DNA from: an uncultured Oscillospiraceae bacterium | GTDB lineage: Bacteria; Bacillota; Clostridia; Oscillospirales; Acutalibacteraceae | Direction of reading: 5' to 3' | DNA length: 57,759 nucleotides | NCBI GenBank assembly: GCA_902478455.1 | Contig: CABSLJ010000001.1 | Location: 1 to 57,759 of the forward strand | Part shown: positions 16,934-25,323 of the stretch, piece by piece | Position numbering within the stretch: the stretch's first letter is position 1 | Layout: every line of letters starts with the position of its first letter | The notes under the pieces: generated by a model | Database searches by the model: none | What the model saw: only the letters and a program-made list of their open reading frames with translations | What the model was told of the DNA's origin: nothing | Made by a program: the position numbers and the translations under genes

Positions 16934-17007
16934 AGCCGGGCGCCATATATTGGGCCCGGCCCTGTTTGGTTCCGTTTCCAAAAGGCCGGCCGCGCCGCCG
17001 GCTTTTT
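16934..17007 (+). promoter_or_regulatory. Leader with intrinsic terminator before the topoisomerase genes
   Basis: Immediately after the predicted start, GCCGGGC (16935-16941) pairs with GCCCGGC around a loop. This is followed by a GGCCGGC/GCCGGC hairpin (about 16983-17002) preceded by AAAA and followed by five T. A terminator between promoter and coding region suggests attenuation or a short stable RNA. Alternatively, the hairpin ends read-through from the ABC operon. Confidence 0.45.
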
Positions 17008-17049
17008 GCAAGCGGAAGGACAGGCTATCACACTACAGGAGGAAAACGC

Positions 17050-19032
17050 ATGGCAAAAAAGGCTGCTTCCTACGGCAACGACAGTATCTCGTCCTTAAAA
17101 GGGGCCGACCGGGTCCGCAAGCGCCCCGCCGTCATTTTCGGCTCGGACGGCATCGAGGGCTGCGAGCATTCCATTTTTGAGATTCTCTCCAACTCCATCG
17201 ACGAGGCGCGCGAGGGCTACGGCAACGTCATCACCGTCACCCGGTATGAGGACGGCTCGGTCGAGGTGGAGGACCACGGCCGCGGCTGCCCCGTGGATTA
17301 CAACAAAAACGAGGGGCGCTACAACTGGGAGCTCGCCTTCTGCGAGCTGTACGCCGGCGGCAAATACAAAAACAACGAGGCCGAAAGCTACGAGTATTCC
17401 CTGGGACTCAATGGACTGGGACTGTGCGCCACCCAATACGCCTCTGAATACATGGATGTCGACATCCGGCGCGACGGCTTCCGCTACACCCTCCATTTTG
17501 AACGGGGGGAGAACGTCGGCGGCCTTCACAAGGAGCCCTACGCAAAAAAGGACACCGGCTCCAAAATCCGCTGGAAGCCCGACCTCCAGGTCTTCACCGA
17601 CATCGACGTCCCGCTTGAGTATTTTCATGAAACCATCAAGCGCCAGGCCATTGTCAACGCCGGCGTGCTTTTTCAGTTCCGCGTTCAGACGGGCAAGACC
17701 TTTGAGACGACCGAATACCGCTATGAAAACGGCATCGCCGACCACGTCCGCGAGCTCGCAGGGGAGGACAGCCTGACGCCCGTCCAGGTCTGGCACGCCG
17801 AGCGCAAGGTGCGCGACCGCGCCGACAAGCCCGAATACAAAACCAAAATAGGCGTCGCCTTCGCCTTCTCCAACCGCCGGAACATCGCCGAATATTACCA
17901 CAACTCGAGTTTCCTGGAGCACGGCGGCGCGCCCGAAAAGGCGGTGCGCAACGCCTTTGTCTACCAGATCGACGCCTATCTCAAGCAGACGGGCAAATAC
18001 AACAAGAACGAAAGCAAGATCACCTTTGCCGACGTTGAGGACTGCCTGATCATTGTCATCTCCTCCTTTTCAAGCGTCACCTCCTACGAGAACCAGACCA
18101 AAAAGGCCATCACCAACAAGGGCATTCAGGACGCCATGGTGGAGATGTTCCGCCACAACCTGGAGGTCTATTTTATTGAAAATCCTCTGGACGCGGACAA
18201 AATCGCCGCTCAGGTGCTCATCAACAAGCGCAGCCGTGAGGACGCCGAAAAGACCCGCTTGAACCTCAAGAAAAAGCTGACGAGCAACATGGACATCACC
18301 AGCCGCGTGGCCAAGTTCGTCGATTGCCGCAGCAAGGATGTGGGGGAGCGCGAGCTCTTCATCGTGGAGGGCGATTCGGCCCTCGGCGCCTGCAAGCAGG
18401 CGCGCAATCCCGATTTTCAGGCCATTATCCCCATCCGCGGCAAGATTTTAAACTGCCTTAAGGCCGATTATGACAAGATATTCAAAAGCGATATCATTAC
18501 CGATCTCGTCAAGGTGCTCGGCTGCGGGGTGGAGGTCAAAAGCAAGGCCAACAAGGACCTCTCCTCCTTCAACCTCGAAAGCCTGCGCTGGAGCAAGGTC
18601 ATCCTCTGCACCGACGCCGACGTCGACGGCTTCCAGATCCGCACTCTGCTTTTGACCATGCTCTACCGGCTGACCCCCACGCTGATCGAGGTCGGCAAGG
18701 TGTTCATCGCCGAGTCTCCCTTGTATGAGATCAACACGAAAAGCGAGACCTATTTCGCCTACACCGAAAAGGAAAAAGAGAAGTTCCTGGAGCAGATCGG
18801 CAGCGCCAAATACACCATCCAGCGCTCCAAGGGACTGGGCGAAAACGAGCCGGAGATGATGAGCCTGACCACCATGAATCCGGCCACCAGAAGGCTCATC
18901 AAGGTCCTCCCGGACGACGCCGAGCGCACCTCCCAGGTTTTTGACCTGCTTTTGGGGGACAACCTCTCCGGCCGCAAGGATTACATCGCCGAAAACGGTC
19001 ATCTTTATATCGACATGACCGACGTAAGCTAG
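17050..19032 (+). CDS. parE: Type II topoisomerase subunit B (ParE/GyrB-like)
   Basis: This is the ATPase/Toprim subunit of a type II topoisomerase, which with the downstream subunit A decatenates or relaxes DNA. The ATG at 17050 follows AGGAGG, giving 660 residues. The GHKL ATPase part shows EILSNSIDEA and GLNGLGLCATQYASEY. The Toprim part shows IVEGDSALGACKQARNP, then DADVDGFQIRTLLLT. The C-terminal IQRSKGLGENEPEMM segment is typical. Clostridia often carry such a pair in addition to gyrBA at the origin. ParE rather than GyrB is inferred from the pairing and from subunit A lacking an obvious GyrA box. Confidence 0.9.
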   Translation: MAKKAASYGNDSISSLKGADRVRKRPAVIFGSDGIEGCEHSIFEILSNSIDEAREGYGNVITVTRYEDGSVEVEDHGRGCPVDYNKNEGRYNWELAFCELYAGGKYKNNEAESYEYSLGLNGLGLCATQYASEYMDVDIRRDGFRYTLHFERGENVGGLHKEPYAKKDTGSKIRWKPDLQVFTDIDVPLEYFHETIKRQAIVNAGVLFQFRVQTGKTFETTEYRYENGIADHVRELAGEDSLTPVQVWHAERKVRDRADKPEYKTKIGVAFAFSNRRNIAEYYHNSSFLEHGGAPEKAVRNAFVYQIDAYLKQTGKYNKNESKITFADVEDCLIIVISSFSSVTSYENQTKKAITNKGIQDAMVEMFRHNLEVYFIENPLDADKIAAQVLINKRSREDAEKTRLNLKKKLTSNMDITSRVAKFVDCRSKDVGERELFIVEGDSALGACKQARNPDFQAIIPIRGKILNCLKADYDKIFKSDIITDLVKVLGCGVEVKSKANKDLSSFNLESLRWSKVILCTDADVDGFQIRTLLLTMLYRLTPTLIEVGKVFIAESPLYEINTKSETYFAYTEKEKEKFLEQIGSAKYTIQRSKGLGENEPEMMSLTTMNPATRRLIKVLPDDAERTSQVFDLLLGDNLSGRKDYIAENGHLYIDMTDVS

Positions 19033-19057
19033 GCATACGCCGGGCCGCACTGTTTCA

Positions 19058-19086
19058 GCGGGCGCGCGGCGCTGTGCGCCCCTACG
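19058..19086. repeat. Short palindromic repeat related to 12330-12450
   Basis: GCGGGCGCGCGGCGCTGTGC followed by GCCCCTACG resembles the three units near 12.4 kb, including the CCCCTACG ending. It lies in the gap between the two topoisomerase genes. Confidence 0.55.
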
Positions 19087-19179
19087 CGTTCTGATCCTAT
19101 ATTTTACGCAAAGTGGGCGGGGCCCCATCCCGCAGAAGACCCAATCCACGCAACAAACCAACGTCTGGAGTGAATATGA

Positions 19180-21429
19180 ATGCCCCCCAGAAAGAAAAAA
19201 CCGGACGAGGCCAAACAGCCGCCCCTTTCGCAGGCGCACGGCGTCATCGAGGGCGCGGGAGAGATCGTCGACCAGCCGATCATCAGCACCCTCGAGCAGA
19301 ACTACATGCCCTACGCGATGAGCGTCATCCTGTCGCGCGCCATCCCGGAGATCGACGGCTTCAAGCCCAGCCACCGCAAGCTGCTCTACACCATGTACAA
19401 GATGGGACTGTTAAACAGCGGGAGAACCAAATCGGCCAACATCGTCGGTCAGACCATGAAGCTGAATCCCCACGGTGACGCCGCCATCTACGACACCATG
19501 GTCCGTTTAAGCCGTGGCTATGAGGCGCTGCTGCACCCCTTTGTCGATTCCAAGGGCAATTTCGGCAAGTTTTATTCGCGCGATATGGCCTGGGCCGCCT
19601 CCCGTTACACCGAGGCCAAGCTCGACGCCATCTGCCAGGAGCTCTTTCGCGACATCGACAAGGACACCGTCGATTTCGTCGATAATTACGACAATACCTT
19701 AAAGGAGCCCACTCTGCTCCCGGCGAGCTTCCCGTCGGTGCTGGTCAACGCCAACACGGGCATCGCCGTCGGCATGGCGAGCTCGATTTGCTCCTTCAAC
19801 CTCCGCGAGGTCTGCCAGACCACCGTCGCCCTCATGCGCGACCCGGAGCACGACATCGCCTCCACGCTGCTCGCGCCCGACTTCACCGGCGGAGGACAGA
19901 TTCTCTACGACCGCACCGCGCTCGACACTATCTACCGCACCGGCCGCGGCGGCATCAAAGTCCGCGCCCGCTATACCTACGATGCCTCGGCCAACTGCAT
20001 CGATGTTTCCAGCATCCCGCCGACGACCAGCGTCGAGGCCATCATCGAAAAAGTCATCGAGCTGGTCAAGCAGGGAAAATGCAAGGAAATCGCCGATATC
20101 CGCGACGAAACCGGCCTCGACGGCCTCAAGATCACCATCGACCTCAAGCGCGGCGTCGACCCGGACAGGCTGATGCAGCGTCTTTACCGCATGACCCCGC
20201 TGGAAGACACCTTCTCCTGCAACTTCAACGTCCTCATCGTCGGCGTCCCCCGCGTGATGGGCGTGCGGGAGCTTTTGGAGGAATGGGTGGCCTTCCGCAT
20301 TGAATGCGTCCGCCGCAGAACCCATTTCGACCTCGTCAAAAAGCAGGAAAAGCTGCACCTGCTCAAGGGCCTTCAGCGCATCCTGCTGGACATCGACAAG
20401 GCCATCGCCATCGTGCGCGGCACGGAAGAGGAGAGCGAGGTCGTTCCCAACCTCATGATCGGCTTCGGCATCGACCAAATCCAGGCCGAATATGTCGCCG
20501 AGATCAAACTGCGCCATTTAAACCGGGAATATATCCTCAACCGCATCGCCGAGATCGAAGCCCTCGAAAAGGAGGTCGCCGAGCTTCAGGGCATCCTCGG
20601 CAGCAAGGCGAAGGTCAAATCGATCATCATCTCCGAGCTACAGGAGGTCGAACGCAAGTACGGCCAGCCGAGAAAGAGCATGCTGATCTATCCCGATGAA
20701 ATCGAGGAGGCCGAGGAGATCGAGGAAATTCCCGATTATCCCGTCCATCTCTTCTTCACGGAGGAGGGCTATTTCAAAAAGATCACCCCTCTCTCCCTGC
20801 GCATGAGCGGAGAGCAGAAGCTCAAGGAAGGCGACAGAATCGCCCAGGCGGTGGAAACCACCAACAATACCGACCTGCTCTTCTTCTCCAGCCGCTGCCA
20901 GGTCTACAAGGCCAAAGCCTCCGATTTCCCGGACACCAAGGCCAGCGTTCTGGGCGATTACATCCCCGCCCGGCTGGGCATGGAGGAGGGGGAGACGGCC
21001 GTGTTCATGGCTGTCACCAGGGAGTACGACGGCTACATGCTCTTCTTCTTTGAAAACGGCAAGCTCGCCAAGGTGGATATGAACGCCTACGCCACCAAGA
21101 CCAACCGCAAAAAGCTCACCGGCGCGTACAGCGACAAATCGCCCCTTGTTTCAGCCGTCTACGTCCACAATGATCTGGAATGCCTGCTGACCGCCTCCTC
21201 CGGCCGGATGCTTCTGGTGCACACCGGAGCGGTCGCTCCAAAGTCGACCCGCAACACCCAGGGCGTGGCGGTCATGACCCTGAAGCGCGGCCACCGGCTG
21301 CTTTCCGCCGAACCCTATGCCGAGGACCGCTTCGCCAAGCCCAACCGCTACCGCACCAAGACGTTGCCGGCCGCCGGCGCGCTGCCCGCCGCGGAGGATA
21401 CCTCCGGCGAGCAGCTGACCATGGAATAA
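19180..21429 (+). CDS. parC: Type II topoisomerase subunit A (ParC/GyrA-like)
   Basis: This 749-residue subunit breaks and rejoins DNA with the upstream ATPase subunit. The catalytic tyrosine lies in AASRYTEAKL. LNPHGDAAIYDTMVRLSRG and PEIDGFKPSHRKLLYTMYKM are the breakage-reunion signatures, though the canonical PDGLKP is here IDGFKP. The C-terminal half has a coiled coil (NRIAEIEALEKEVAELQ) and beta-propeller blades such as GRMLLVHTGAVAPKSTRNTQ. No GyrA box was seen, favouring ParC. GGAG lies 9 bases before ATG 19180. It shares a transcript with parE across a 147-base gap containing a palindromic repeat. Confidence 0.9.
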   Translation: MPPRKKKPDEAKQPPLSQAHGVIEGAGEIVDQPIISTLEQNYMPYAMSVILSRAIPEIDGFKPSHRKLLYTMYKMGLLNSGRTKSANIVGQTMKLNPHGDAAIYDTMVRLSRGYEALLHPFVDSKGNFGKFYSRDMAWAASRYTEAKLDAICQELFRDIDKDTVDFVDNYDNTLKEPTLLPASFPSVLVNANTGIAVGMASSICSFNLREVCQTTVALMRDPEHDIASTLLAPDFTGGGQILYDRTALDTIYRTGRGGIKVRARYTYDASANCIDVSSIPPTTSVEAIIEKVIELVKQGKCKEIADIRDETGLDGLKITIDLKRGVDPDRLMQRLYRMTPLEDTFSCNFNVLIVGVPRVMGVRELLEEWVAFRIECVRRRTHFDLVKKQEKLHLLKGLQRILLDIDKAIAIVRGTEEESEVVPNLMIGFGIDQIQAEYVAEIKLRHLNREYILNRIAEIEALEKEVAELQGILGSKAKVKSIIISELQEVERKYGQPRKSMLIYPDEIEEAEEIEEIPDYPVHLFFTEEGYFKKITPLSLRMSGEQKLKEGDRIAQAVETTNNTDLLFFSSRCQVYKAKASDFPDTKASVLGDYIPARLGMEEGETAVFMAVTREYDGYMLFFFENGKLAKVDMNAYATKTNRKKLTGAYSDKSPLVSAVYVHNDLECLLTASSGRMLLVHTGAVAPKSTRNTQGVAVMTLKRGHRLLSAEPYAEDRFAKPNRYRTKTLPAAGALPAAEDTSGEQLTME

Positions 21430-21477
21430 TGGGGAGCGATCCCGCTTGTCCAAACGAAACAGGCCGCCCTTTTTCTT

Positions 21478-21736
21478 GCATTCCCCCGGAATGCGTCCCG
21501 ATGCGCTCATGCCGCGCGGGGCTTTTTCCCGCTTCGGCGGGGGATGATGTCAGGGGATTTCTCCGGTTCCCCTGCCCTGTTTCATGCATTCCCCTGGAAT
21601 GCGATTGTATGCGCTCATGCCGCGCGGGGCTTTTTCCTGCTTCGGCGGGGGATGATGTCAGGGGATTTCTCCGGTTCCCCTGCCCTGCTTCATGCATTCC
21701 CCTGGAATGCGGTTGTATGCGCTCATGCCGCGCGGG
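21478..21736. repeat. 108-bp tandem direct repeat, about 2.4 copies
   Basis: GCATTCCCC begins units at 21478, 21586 and 21694, an exact 108-base period. Each unit carries GCATTCC-CC-GGAATGC, a small palindrome, then GCGCTCATGCCGCGCGGG. The third unit stops after about 43 bases and continues into the left arm of the long inverted repeat. Differences between full units are few, suggesting recent duplication. Confidence 0.85.
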
Positions 21737-21949
21737 CAGTTTCTTCTTTTGCTGGTGCAAAAGAAGAAACCAAGAAAAGCACCTTCGGACCGGCTTACGT
21801 GTACGCTGCGCGTACAAAATGCCGGTCCGATGCTTCCCCGGAAGTTCAGGTGCAATGGGGTCGGCCAGGTGTAAACCGGAGGAATGAAGCCCGACTCCAT
21901 TGCCGAAGCGACTGCTCTACGCGGCGTTGCCGACACCCCGTGGTTTTAG
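21713..21949 (+). repeat. Left arm of long imperfect inverted repeat
   Basis: This segment reappears inverted at 22752-23058. Shared blocks include TGCGCTCATGCCGCGCGGGC, the perfect hairpin CTTCTTTTGC-TGGT-GCAAAAGAAG (21743-21766), the stretch containing CAGGTGCAATGGGGTCGGCC and AGGTGTAAACC, and TTGCCGAAG with TGCTCTACG. The arms surround an approximately 800-base segment of lower GC with two small genes. Confidence 0.75.
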
Positions 21950-22043
21950 AAACACACCCGGGAAAGATCAGAATCAGGTGTGCCTGGTTTCAGCTTTTGA
22001 TTCAACAGGCCGCCTTTGTGTTTTTTTGCTCTGCAAATGCCCT
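21950..22043. other. Spacer between left repeat arm and small gene
   Basis: Base composition shifts here from GC-rich to AT-richer sequence. No feature is seen. Confidence 0.4.
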
Positions 22044-22319
22044 CTATGCCAGCACGCCGACATTCTTGAGCAGCCAAACGCAGTCTTTAAAACCCTGACG
22101 GTAAAGAAGCTCTGTTTCATGCTCGGCGGCTGTGCCCAACTCGAGAAGCACTTCGTCCACCATATCCTTCTCGTCTTTTGTCAGATTGGTGCTGAGCATT
22201 TCATCCAGATATTCTTGCCTCACGCTTCGGTACTCATATTCCTTTGTGCCCTTAAGTCCTTCTAATGCGCAAGAGAGTAAATTTCCCAAAAACTCGTTCC
22301 ATTCTTCATTTCTGTTCAT
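22044..22319 (-). CDS. Small acidic protein in repeat-flanked cassette
   Basis: This 91-residue protein of unknown function is acidic and mostly helical by appearance: MNRNEEWNEFLGNLLSCALE, a middle rich in Glu and Lys, then LLYRQGFKDCVWLLKNVGVL at the C terminus. The ending resembles small Clostridia proteins annotated as DUF6809; I am not certain. The third ATG (22319) is chosen because AAAGGA lies nine bases before it. It lies downstream of a ribbon-helix-helix gene on the same strand inside the long inverted repeats. Base composition is clearly lower in GC than neighbouring genes, a sign of transfer. Confidence 0.7.
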   Translation of the reverse strand: MNRNEEWNEFLGNLLSCALEGLKGTKEYEYRSVRQEYLDEMLSTNLTKDEKDMVDEVLLELGTAAEHETELLYRQGFKDCVWLLKNVGVLA

Positions 22320-22420
22320 AACTTTCATTCCTTTCAAAGCTCAGTCAACCCTTGAAAGAATTTGCAGCGCATGGTATGATATTTACGCTGTAACTGTCTT
22401 TCAGACGGTTGCTGTGTGGG

Positions 22421-22463
22421 GGAAGCGGCTTTTCTTTTGAGAGATGGGAGCCGCTTCCTTTCA
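22421..22463 (+). terminator. Inverted repeat, possible terminator between cassette genes
   Basis: GGAAGCGGCT (22421-22430) pairs with AGCCGCTTCC (22449-22458). On the plus strand it is followed by TTTCATTTTT. On the minus strand, along which both neighbouring genes run, no T-run follows, so it may be a processing or attenuation hairpin there. Confidence 0.45.
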
Positions 22464-22649
22464 TTTTTCTTTGAAATTGCTCAGCTTGGCATATAAAATG
22501 TCAATGCCTTCCCTCACAATTTCTGACCGCGATTTTCCTGTAATCCTACAACAAAAATCAAGCCGTTTCAGTTCGTCTGCTGTCATTTTTGTTTCAACAC
22601 GCATTTGTCTTGGATTGTCAGAACGCGGCCTTCCTGTTCTCGGACTCAA
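22461..22649 (-). CDS. Ribbon-helix-helix (CopG-like) repressor
   Basis: The 62-residue protein begins MSPRTGRPRSDNPR, then a ribbon-helix-helix core with the beta strand MRVETKMT, helix ADELKRLDFCCRITG and helix KSRSEIVREGIDILYAKL. Such proteins bind DNA as dimers and usually autorepress. The TTG start at 22649 has GAGGTGAT seven bases upstream. Its promoter carries a perfect 9-bp inverted repeat flanking the -10, the expected operator. It is low in GC and sits within the inverted-repeat cassette. Confidence 0.82.
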   Translation of the reverse strand: MSPRTGRPRSDNPRQMRVETKMTADELKRLDFCCRITGKSRSEIVREGIDILYAKLSNFKEK

Positions 22650-22667
22650 TCCATCACCTCACTTTTC

Positions 22668-22708
22668 ATCCGTATATAAATTATATTTTTATACGGATAA
22701 AAAGTCAA
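22668..22708 (-). promoter_or_regulatory. Promoter and operator of the ribbon-helix-helix gene
   Basis: On the minus strand TTGACT (22703-22708) and TATAAT (22680-22685) are 17 bases apart. ATCCGTATA (22668-22676) and TATACGGAT (22690-22698) form a perfect inverted repeat that brackets the -10, a classic autorepression layout. Confidence 0.8.
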
Positions 22709-22751
22709 TAGAAAACACAAAATTTTAATTCACTTTTGTATCTCAATCGAT

Positions 22752-23058
22752 TTCCTAAATCCACGGGGCATCGGTAGATATACGTAGAGCAGCCACTTCG
22801 GCAATGGGGTCGGGCTTTATTCCCCTGGTTTACACCTGGCCGACCCCATTGCACCTGAGCTGCCGGGGAAGCACCGGACCGGCGGTCGTTGCACGACGGC
22901 ACACGCCTGCGGCGCGACTCTCTTGGAGAGATACAGTAAATGACTTGTTTACTGATTCTTTTTGAGAGGCTCACCGGAGGTGCGTACCGTTGTGTAACAA
23001 CCTTCTTTTGCACCAGCAAAAGAAGAACCTGCCCGCGTGGCACGAGCGCATACAATCT
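22752..23058 (-). repeat. Right arm of long imperfect inverted repeat
   Basis: This is the inverted counterpart of 21713-21949. It is longer by about 70 bases because of an insertion around 22900-22990 that contains GTAAATGACTTGTTTAC. It ends directly against the -35 box of the marR promoter at 23060. Confidence 0.75.
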
Positions 23059-23059
23059 C

Positions 23060-23087
23060 TTGACAAACCCAGTGTTACGATTATAAT
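23060..23087 (+). promoter_or_regulatory. Promoter of the marR-ABC exporter operon
   Basis: A perfect TTGACA (23060-23065) and TATAAT (23082-23087) are separated by 16 bases, about 40 bases before the MarR start codon. Confidence 0.85.
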
Positions 23088-23113
23088 TGATATATCAACT
23101 ATTGATATATCAA
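23087..23113 (+). promoter_or_regulatory. Double palindromic MarR operator
   Basis: The perfect 12-base palindrome TTGATATATCAA occurs twice, at 23087-23098 and 23102-23113, with a centre-to-centre distance of 15 bases. The first copy touches the -10 and both cover the start of transcription. This is the expected place for autorepression by the MarR protein encoded next. Confidence 0.88.
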
Positions 23114-23128
23114 GAAGGAATGGGATGG

Positions 23129-23572
23129 ATGGAACGCACCTTTCACATGCTGCTCTACCGCGCTTTTCACGCACAGCGGAAATATTTGCGCCGGTGCATG
23201 GCGGAAATCGGACTGGGCGCGGGGCAGCCGAAGCTGATTTCCTATCTTGCGGCGCATGGCCCCTGCCGGCAGCGGGAGATGGCGGATTATTTTGAGGTGG
23301 ACCCGGCTGCGGTCTCCCGGATGCTGGAAACGCTGCAAAAGGGCGGCTTCGTCACGCGGCGCACGGACGGGCAGAGCCGGCGCTGCGATTTGGTCGAACT
23401 CACCCCCAAGGGGAGGCAGGCCAACGAGGCGTGGCAGCAGCGCTGCCGGGAGATGGAGAGCGTCATGCTGCGTGACTTTCCTCCCGGGGATCGGGAGCGC
23501 TTCGCGGCCTATCTGGCGCGCGCCTACCAGAATCTTCGGGCGTGGGAGGAGGAGCACCCGTGCGGGATTTAA
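23129..23572 (+). CDS. MarR-family transcriptional regulator
   Basis: The 147-residue winged-helix regulator shows LISYLAAHGPCRQREMADYF, the recognition helix VDPAAVSRMLETLQKGGFV, and the wing RRTDGQSRRCDLVELTPKG. The ATG at 23129 is chosen for spacing from AAGGA; ATGs at 23087 and 23120 are less well placed, and the former lies within the operator. MarR proteins typically repress an efflux operon until an effector binds, and an ABC exporter pair follows with an overlapping start. The effector is unknown. Confidence 0.92.
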   Translation: MERTFHMLLYRAFHAQRKYLRRCMAEIGLGAGQPKLISYLAAHGPCRQREMADYFEVDPAAVSRMLETLQKGGFVTRRTDGQSRRCDLVELTPKGRQANEAWQQRCREMESVMLRDFPPGDRERFAAYLARAYQNLRAWEEEHPCGI

Positions 23573-25323
23573 AAACGCTTTTGCGCTATCTGGGACCCTA
23601 TCGCAGGGACCTGTTGATCGGGGCGCTGCTGGTGCTGGTGGAAACCGCGTTTGAGCTGGTCATCCCCGTGCTGATGGCCGACCTCATCGACGTTGGCGTG
23701 GCGAACCGCGACATCGGCCATATCCTGACGCAGGGCGCGCTGATGGGACTGTGCGCCCTGTTTTCGCTGGCCACCGGCCTGCTGTACGCCCGGTTTGCCG
23801 CCCGCGCCGCCTACGGCTGGGGCGCGCGCATCCGGGAGGCCCAGTATGAAAAGGTGCAGCAATACGCCTTTTCCAATCTGGACCATTTCGACAGCTCCTC
23901 TCTCGTCACCCGCATGACCACCGACGTGACCGTGCTGCAAAACGCCGTCAACGGCGGACTGCGTCCGCTGGTTCGCAGTCCTGTGATGTTCTTGATGGGC
24001 TTGGGGCTCTCCTTCTGGATGAACCCGCAGCTCGCGCTGGTGTTTGTCGTGTGCGCCCCGGTTCTGGCGGTGATCCTCGTCTGGGTGGTCCGCAAGGTGG
24101 CTCCCATGTACGGCCGCCTGCAAAAGGCGGTGGACCGCCTCAATCACGTGGTGCAGGAGGGACTTACCGCCATTCGGGCGGTCAAGGCCTTTGTCAGGGG
24201 AAAATATGAGGAAGAGAAATTCCAGGGGATCAATGAACAGCTGATGGCGACCAGCCAGAAGACCTTCCACTACGCCGTGCTGAACCTGCCCGCCTTCCAG
24301 CTGACCATGTATCTTTCCATTGTGCTCATCATGTGGTTTGGCGGAAATATGATCCTGAATTCTCAGCTTCAGGTGGGAGAACTCACCGGCTTTTTGAGCT
24401 ATGTTCTGCAGGTGATGAATTCCCTGATGATGATCACCAACGTCTTTCTGCTGCTGACCCGTTCCCTCGCCAGCGCCCGGCGCGTCGCCGAAGTGCTGGA
24501 GGAGGAGATCGTCCTCACCTCTCCGGAGCATGCGGTTATGGAGGTACCCGACGGCGACATCGATTTTGAGGGGGTCTCCTTCAAATACCGCCCGGAGGCA
24601 AAGGAATACGCTCTTTCGGATGTCAATCTCCACATCCGGCCGGGGCAGACGGTGGGGATTCTGGGCGGTACCGGCTCGGCCAAGACTACCCTTGTTCAGC
24701 TCATTCCCCGCCTGTACGACGTTACCGAGGGGAGCGTCCGGGTGGGGGGCCGGGATGTGCGCGAGTATGACCTTCAGACACTGCGGGACGCGGTTGGCAT
24801 CGTCTTGCAGAAGAATGTGCTGTTTTCCGGTACTGTGCGGGAAAATCTCCTCTGGGGCGACCCGGACGCCGACGACGAAACCCTCTGGGCAGCCTGCGAA
24901 GCGGCCTGCGCCGACGAATTCCTCAAACGGATGCCCGGCGGCCTGGACGCCGACCTCGGGCAAGGGGGCGTCAATGTGTCCGGCGGGCAGAAGCAGCGCC
25001 TGTGCATTGCCCGTACCCTGCTCAAGCGTCCGCGGATTCTGATTTTCGACGATTCCACCAGCGCGGTGGACACCGCAACCGAGGGGAAAATTCGTGCCGC
25101 CCTCGCCAAGCGCACCGACGTAACCAAAATCATCATCGCTCAGCGCGTCACCTCTGTTATGGGCACCGATCAGATCGTCATTCTGGACGACGGCCGCATC
25201 CACGCTGTGGGAACTCATGAGGAGCTGCTGGCGCACGATGAGATTTATCAGGAGATTTACGCGTCTCAGATGAAAGGAGGGGAAGCGTATGGCGGCACGT
25301 CAGCTCAGTGCGAAGAAGCCTAA
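23560..25323 (+). CDS. ABC exporter subunit with degenerate catalytic site
   Basis: The 587-residue half-transporter has six membrane helices (residues about 15-310) and a C-terminal ATPase domain. Walker A is GGTGSAKTTL, with Ala in place of the usual Gly before Lys. The signature is VSGGQKQRLCIAR. Walker B reads ILIFDDSTSAVD, with Asp replacing the catalytic Glu. One non-catalytic site is the hallmark of heterodimeric exporters of the BmrCD/TM287-288 type, and the next gene supplies the complete site. The GTG at 23560 overlaps marR by 13 bases and follows GGAGG. Confidence 0.92.
   Translation: MRDLKTLLRYLGPYRRDLLIGALLVLVETAFELVIPVLMADLIDVGVANRDIGHILTQGALMGLCALFSLATGLLYARFAARAAYGWGARIREAQYEKVQQYAFSNLDHFDSSSLVTRMTTDVTVLQNAVNGGLRPLVRSPVMFLMGLGLSFWMNPQLALVFVVCAPVLAVILVWVVRKVAPMYGRLQKAVDRLNHVVQEGLTAIRAVKAFVRGKYEEEKFQGINEQLMATSQKTFHYAVLNLPAFQLTMYLSIVLIMWFGGNMILNSQLQVGELTGFLSYVLQVMNSLMMITNVFLLLTRSLASARRVAEVLEEEIVLTSPEHAVMEVPDGDIDFEGVSFKYRPEAKEYALSDVNLHIRPGQTVGILGGTGSAKTTLVQLIPRLYDVTEGSVRVGGRDVREYDLQTLRDAVGIVLQKNVLFSGTVRENLLWGDPDADDETLWAACEAACADEFLKRMPGGLDADLGQGGVNVSGGQKQRLCIARTLLKRPRILIFDDSTSAVDTATEGKIRAALAKRTDVTKIIIAQRVTSVMGTDQIVILDDGRIHAVGTHEELLAHDEIYQEIYASQMKGGEAYGGTSAQCEEA

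Noticed and set aside
21478..21736. CRISPR array
   Set aside because: The repeat period is 108 bases with near-identical full units and no unique spacers, and no cas gene is present.
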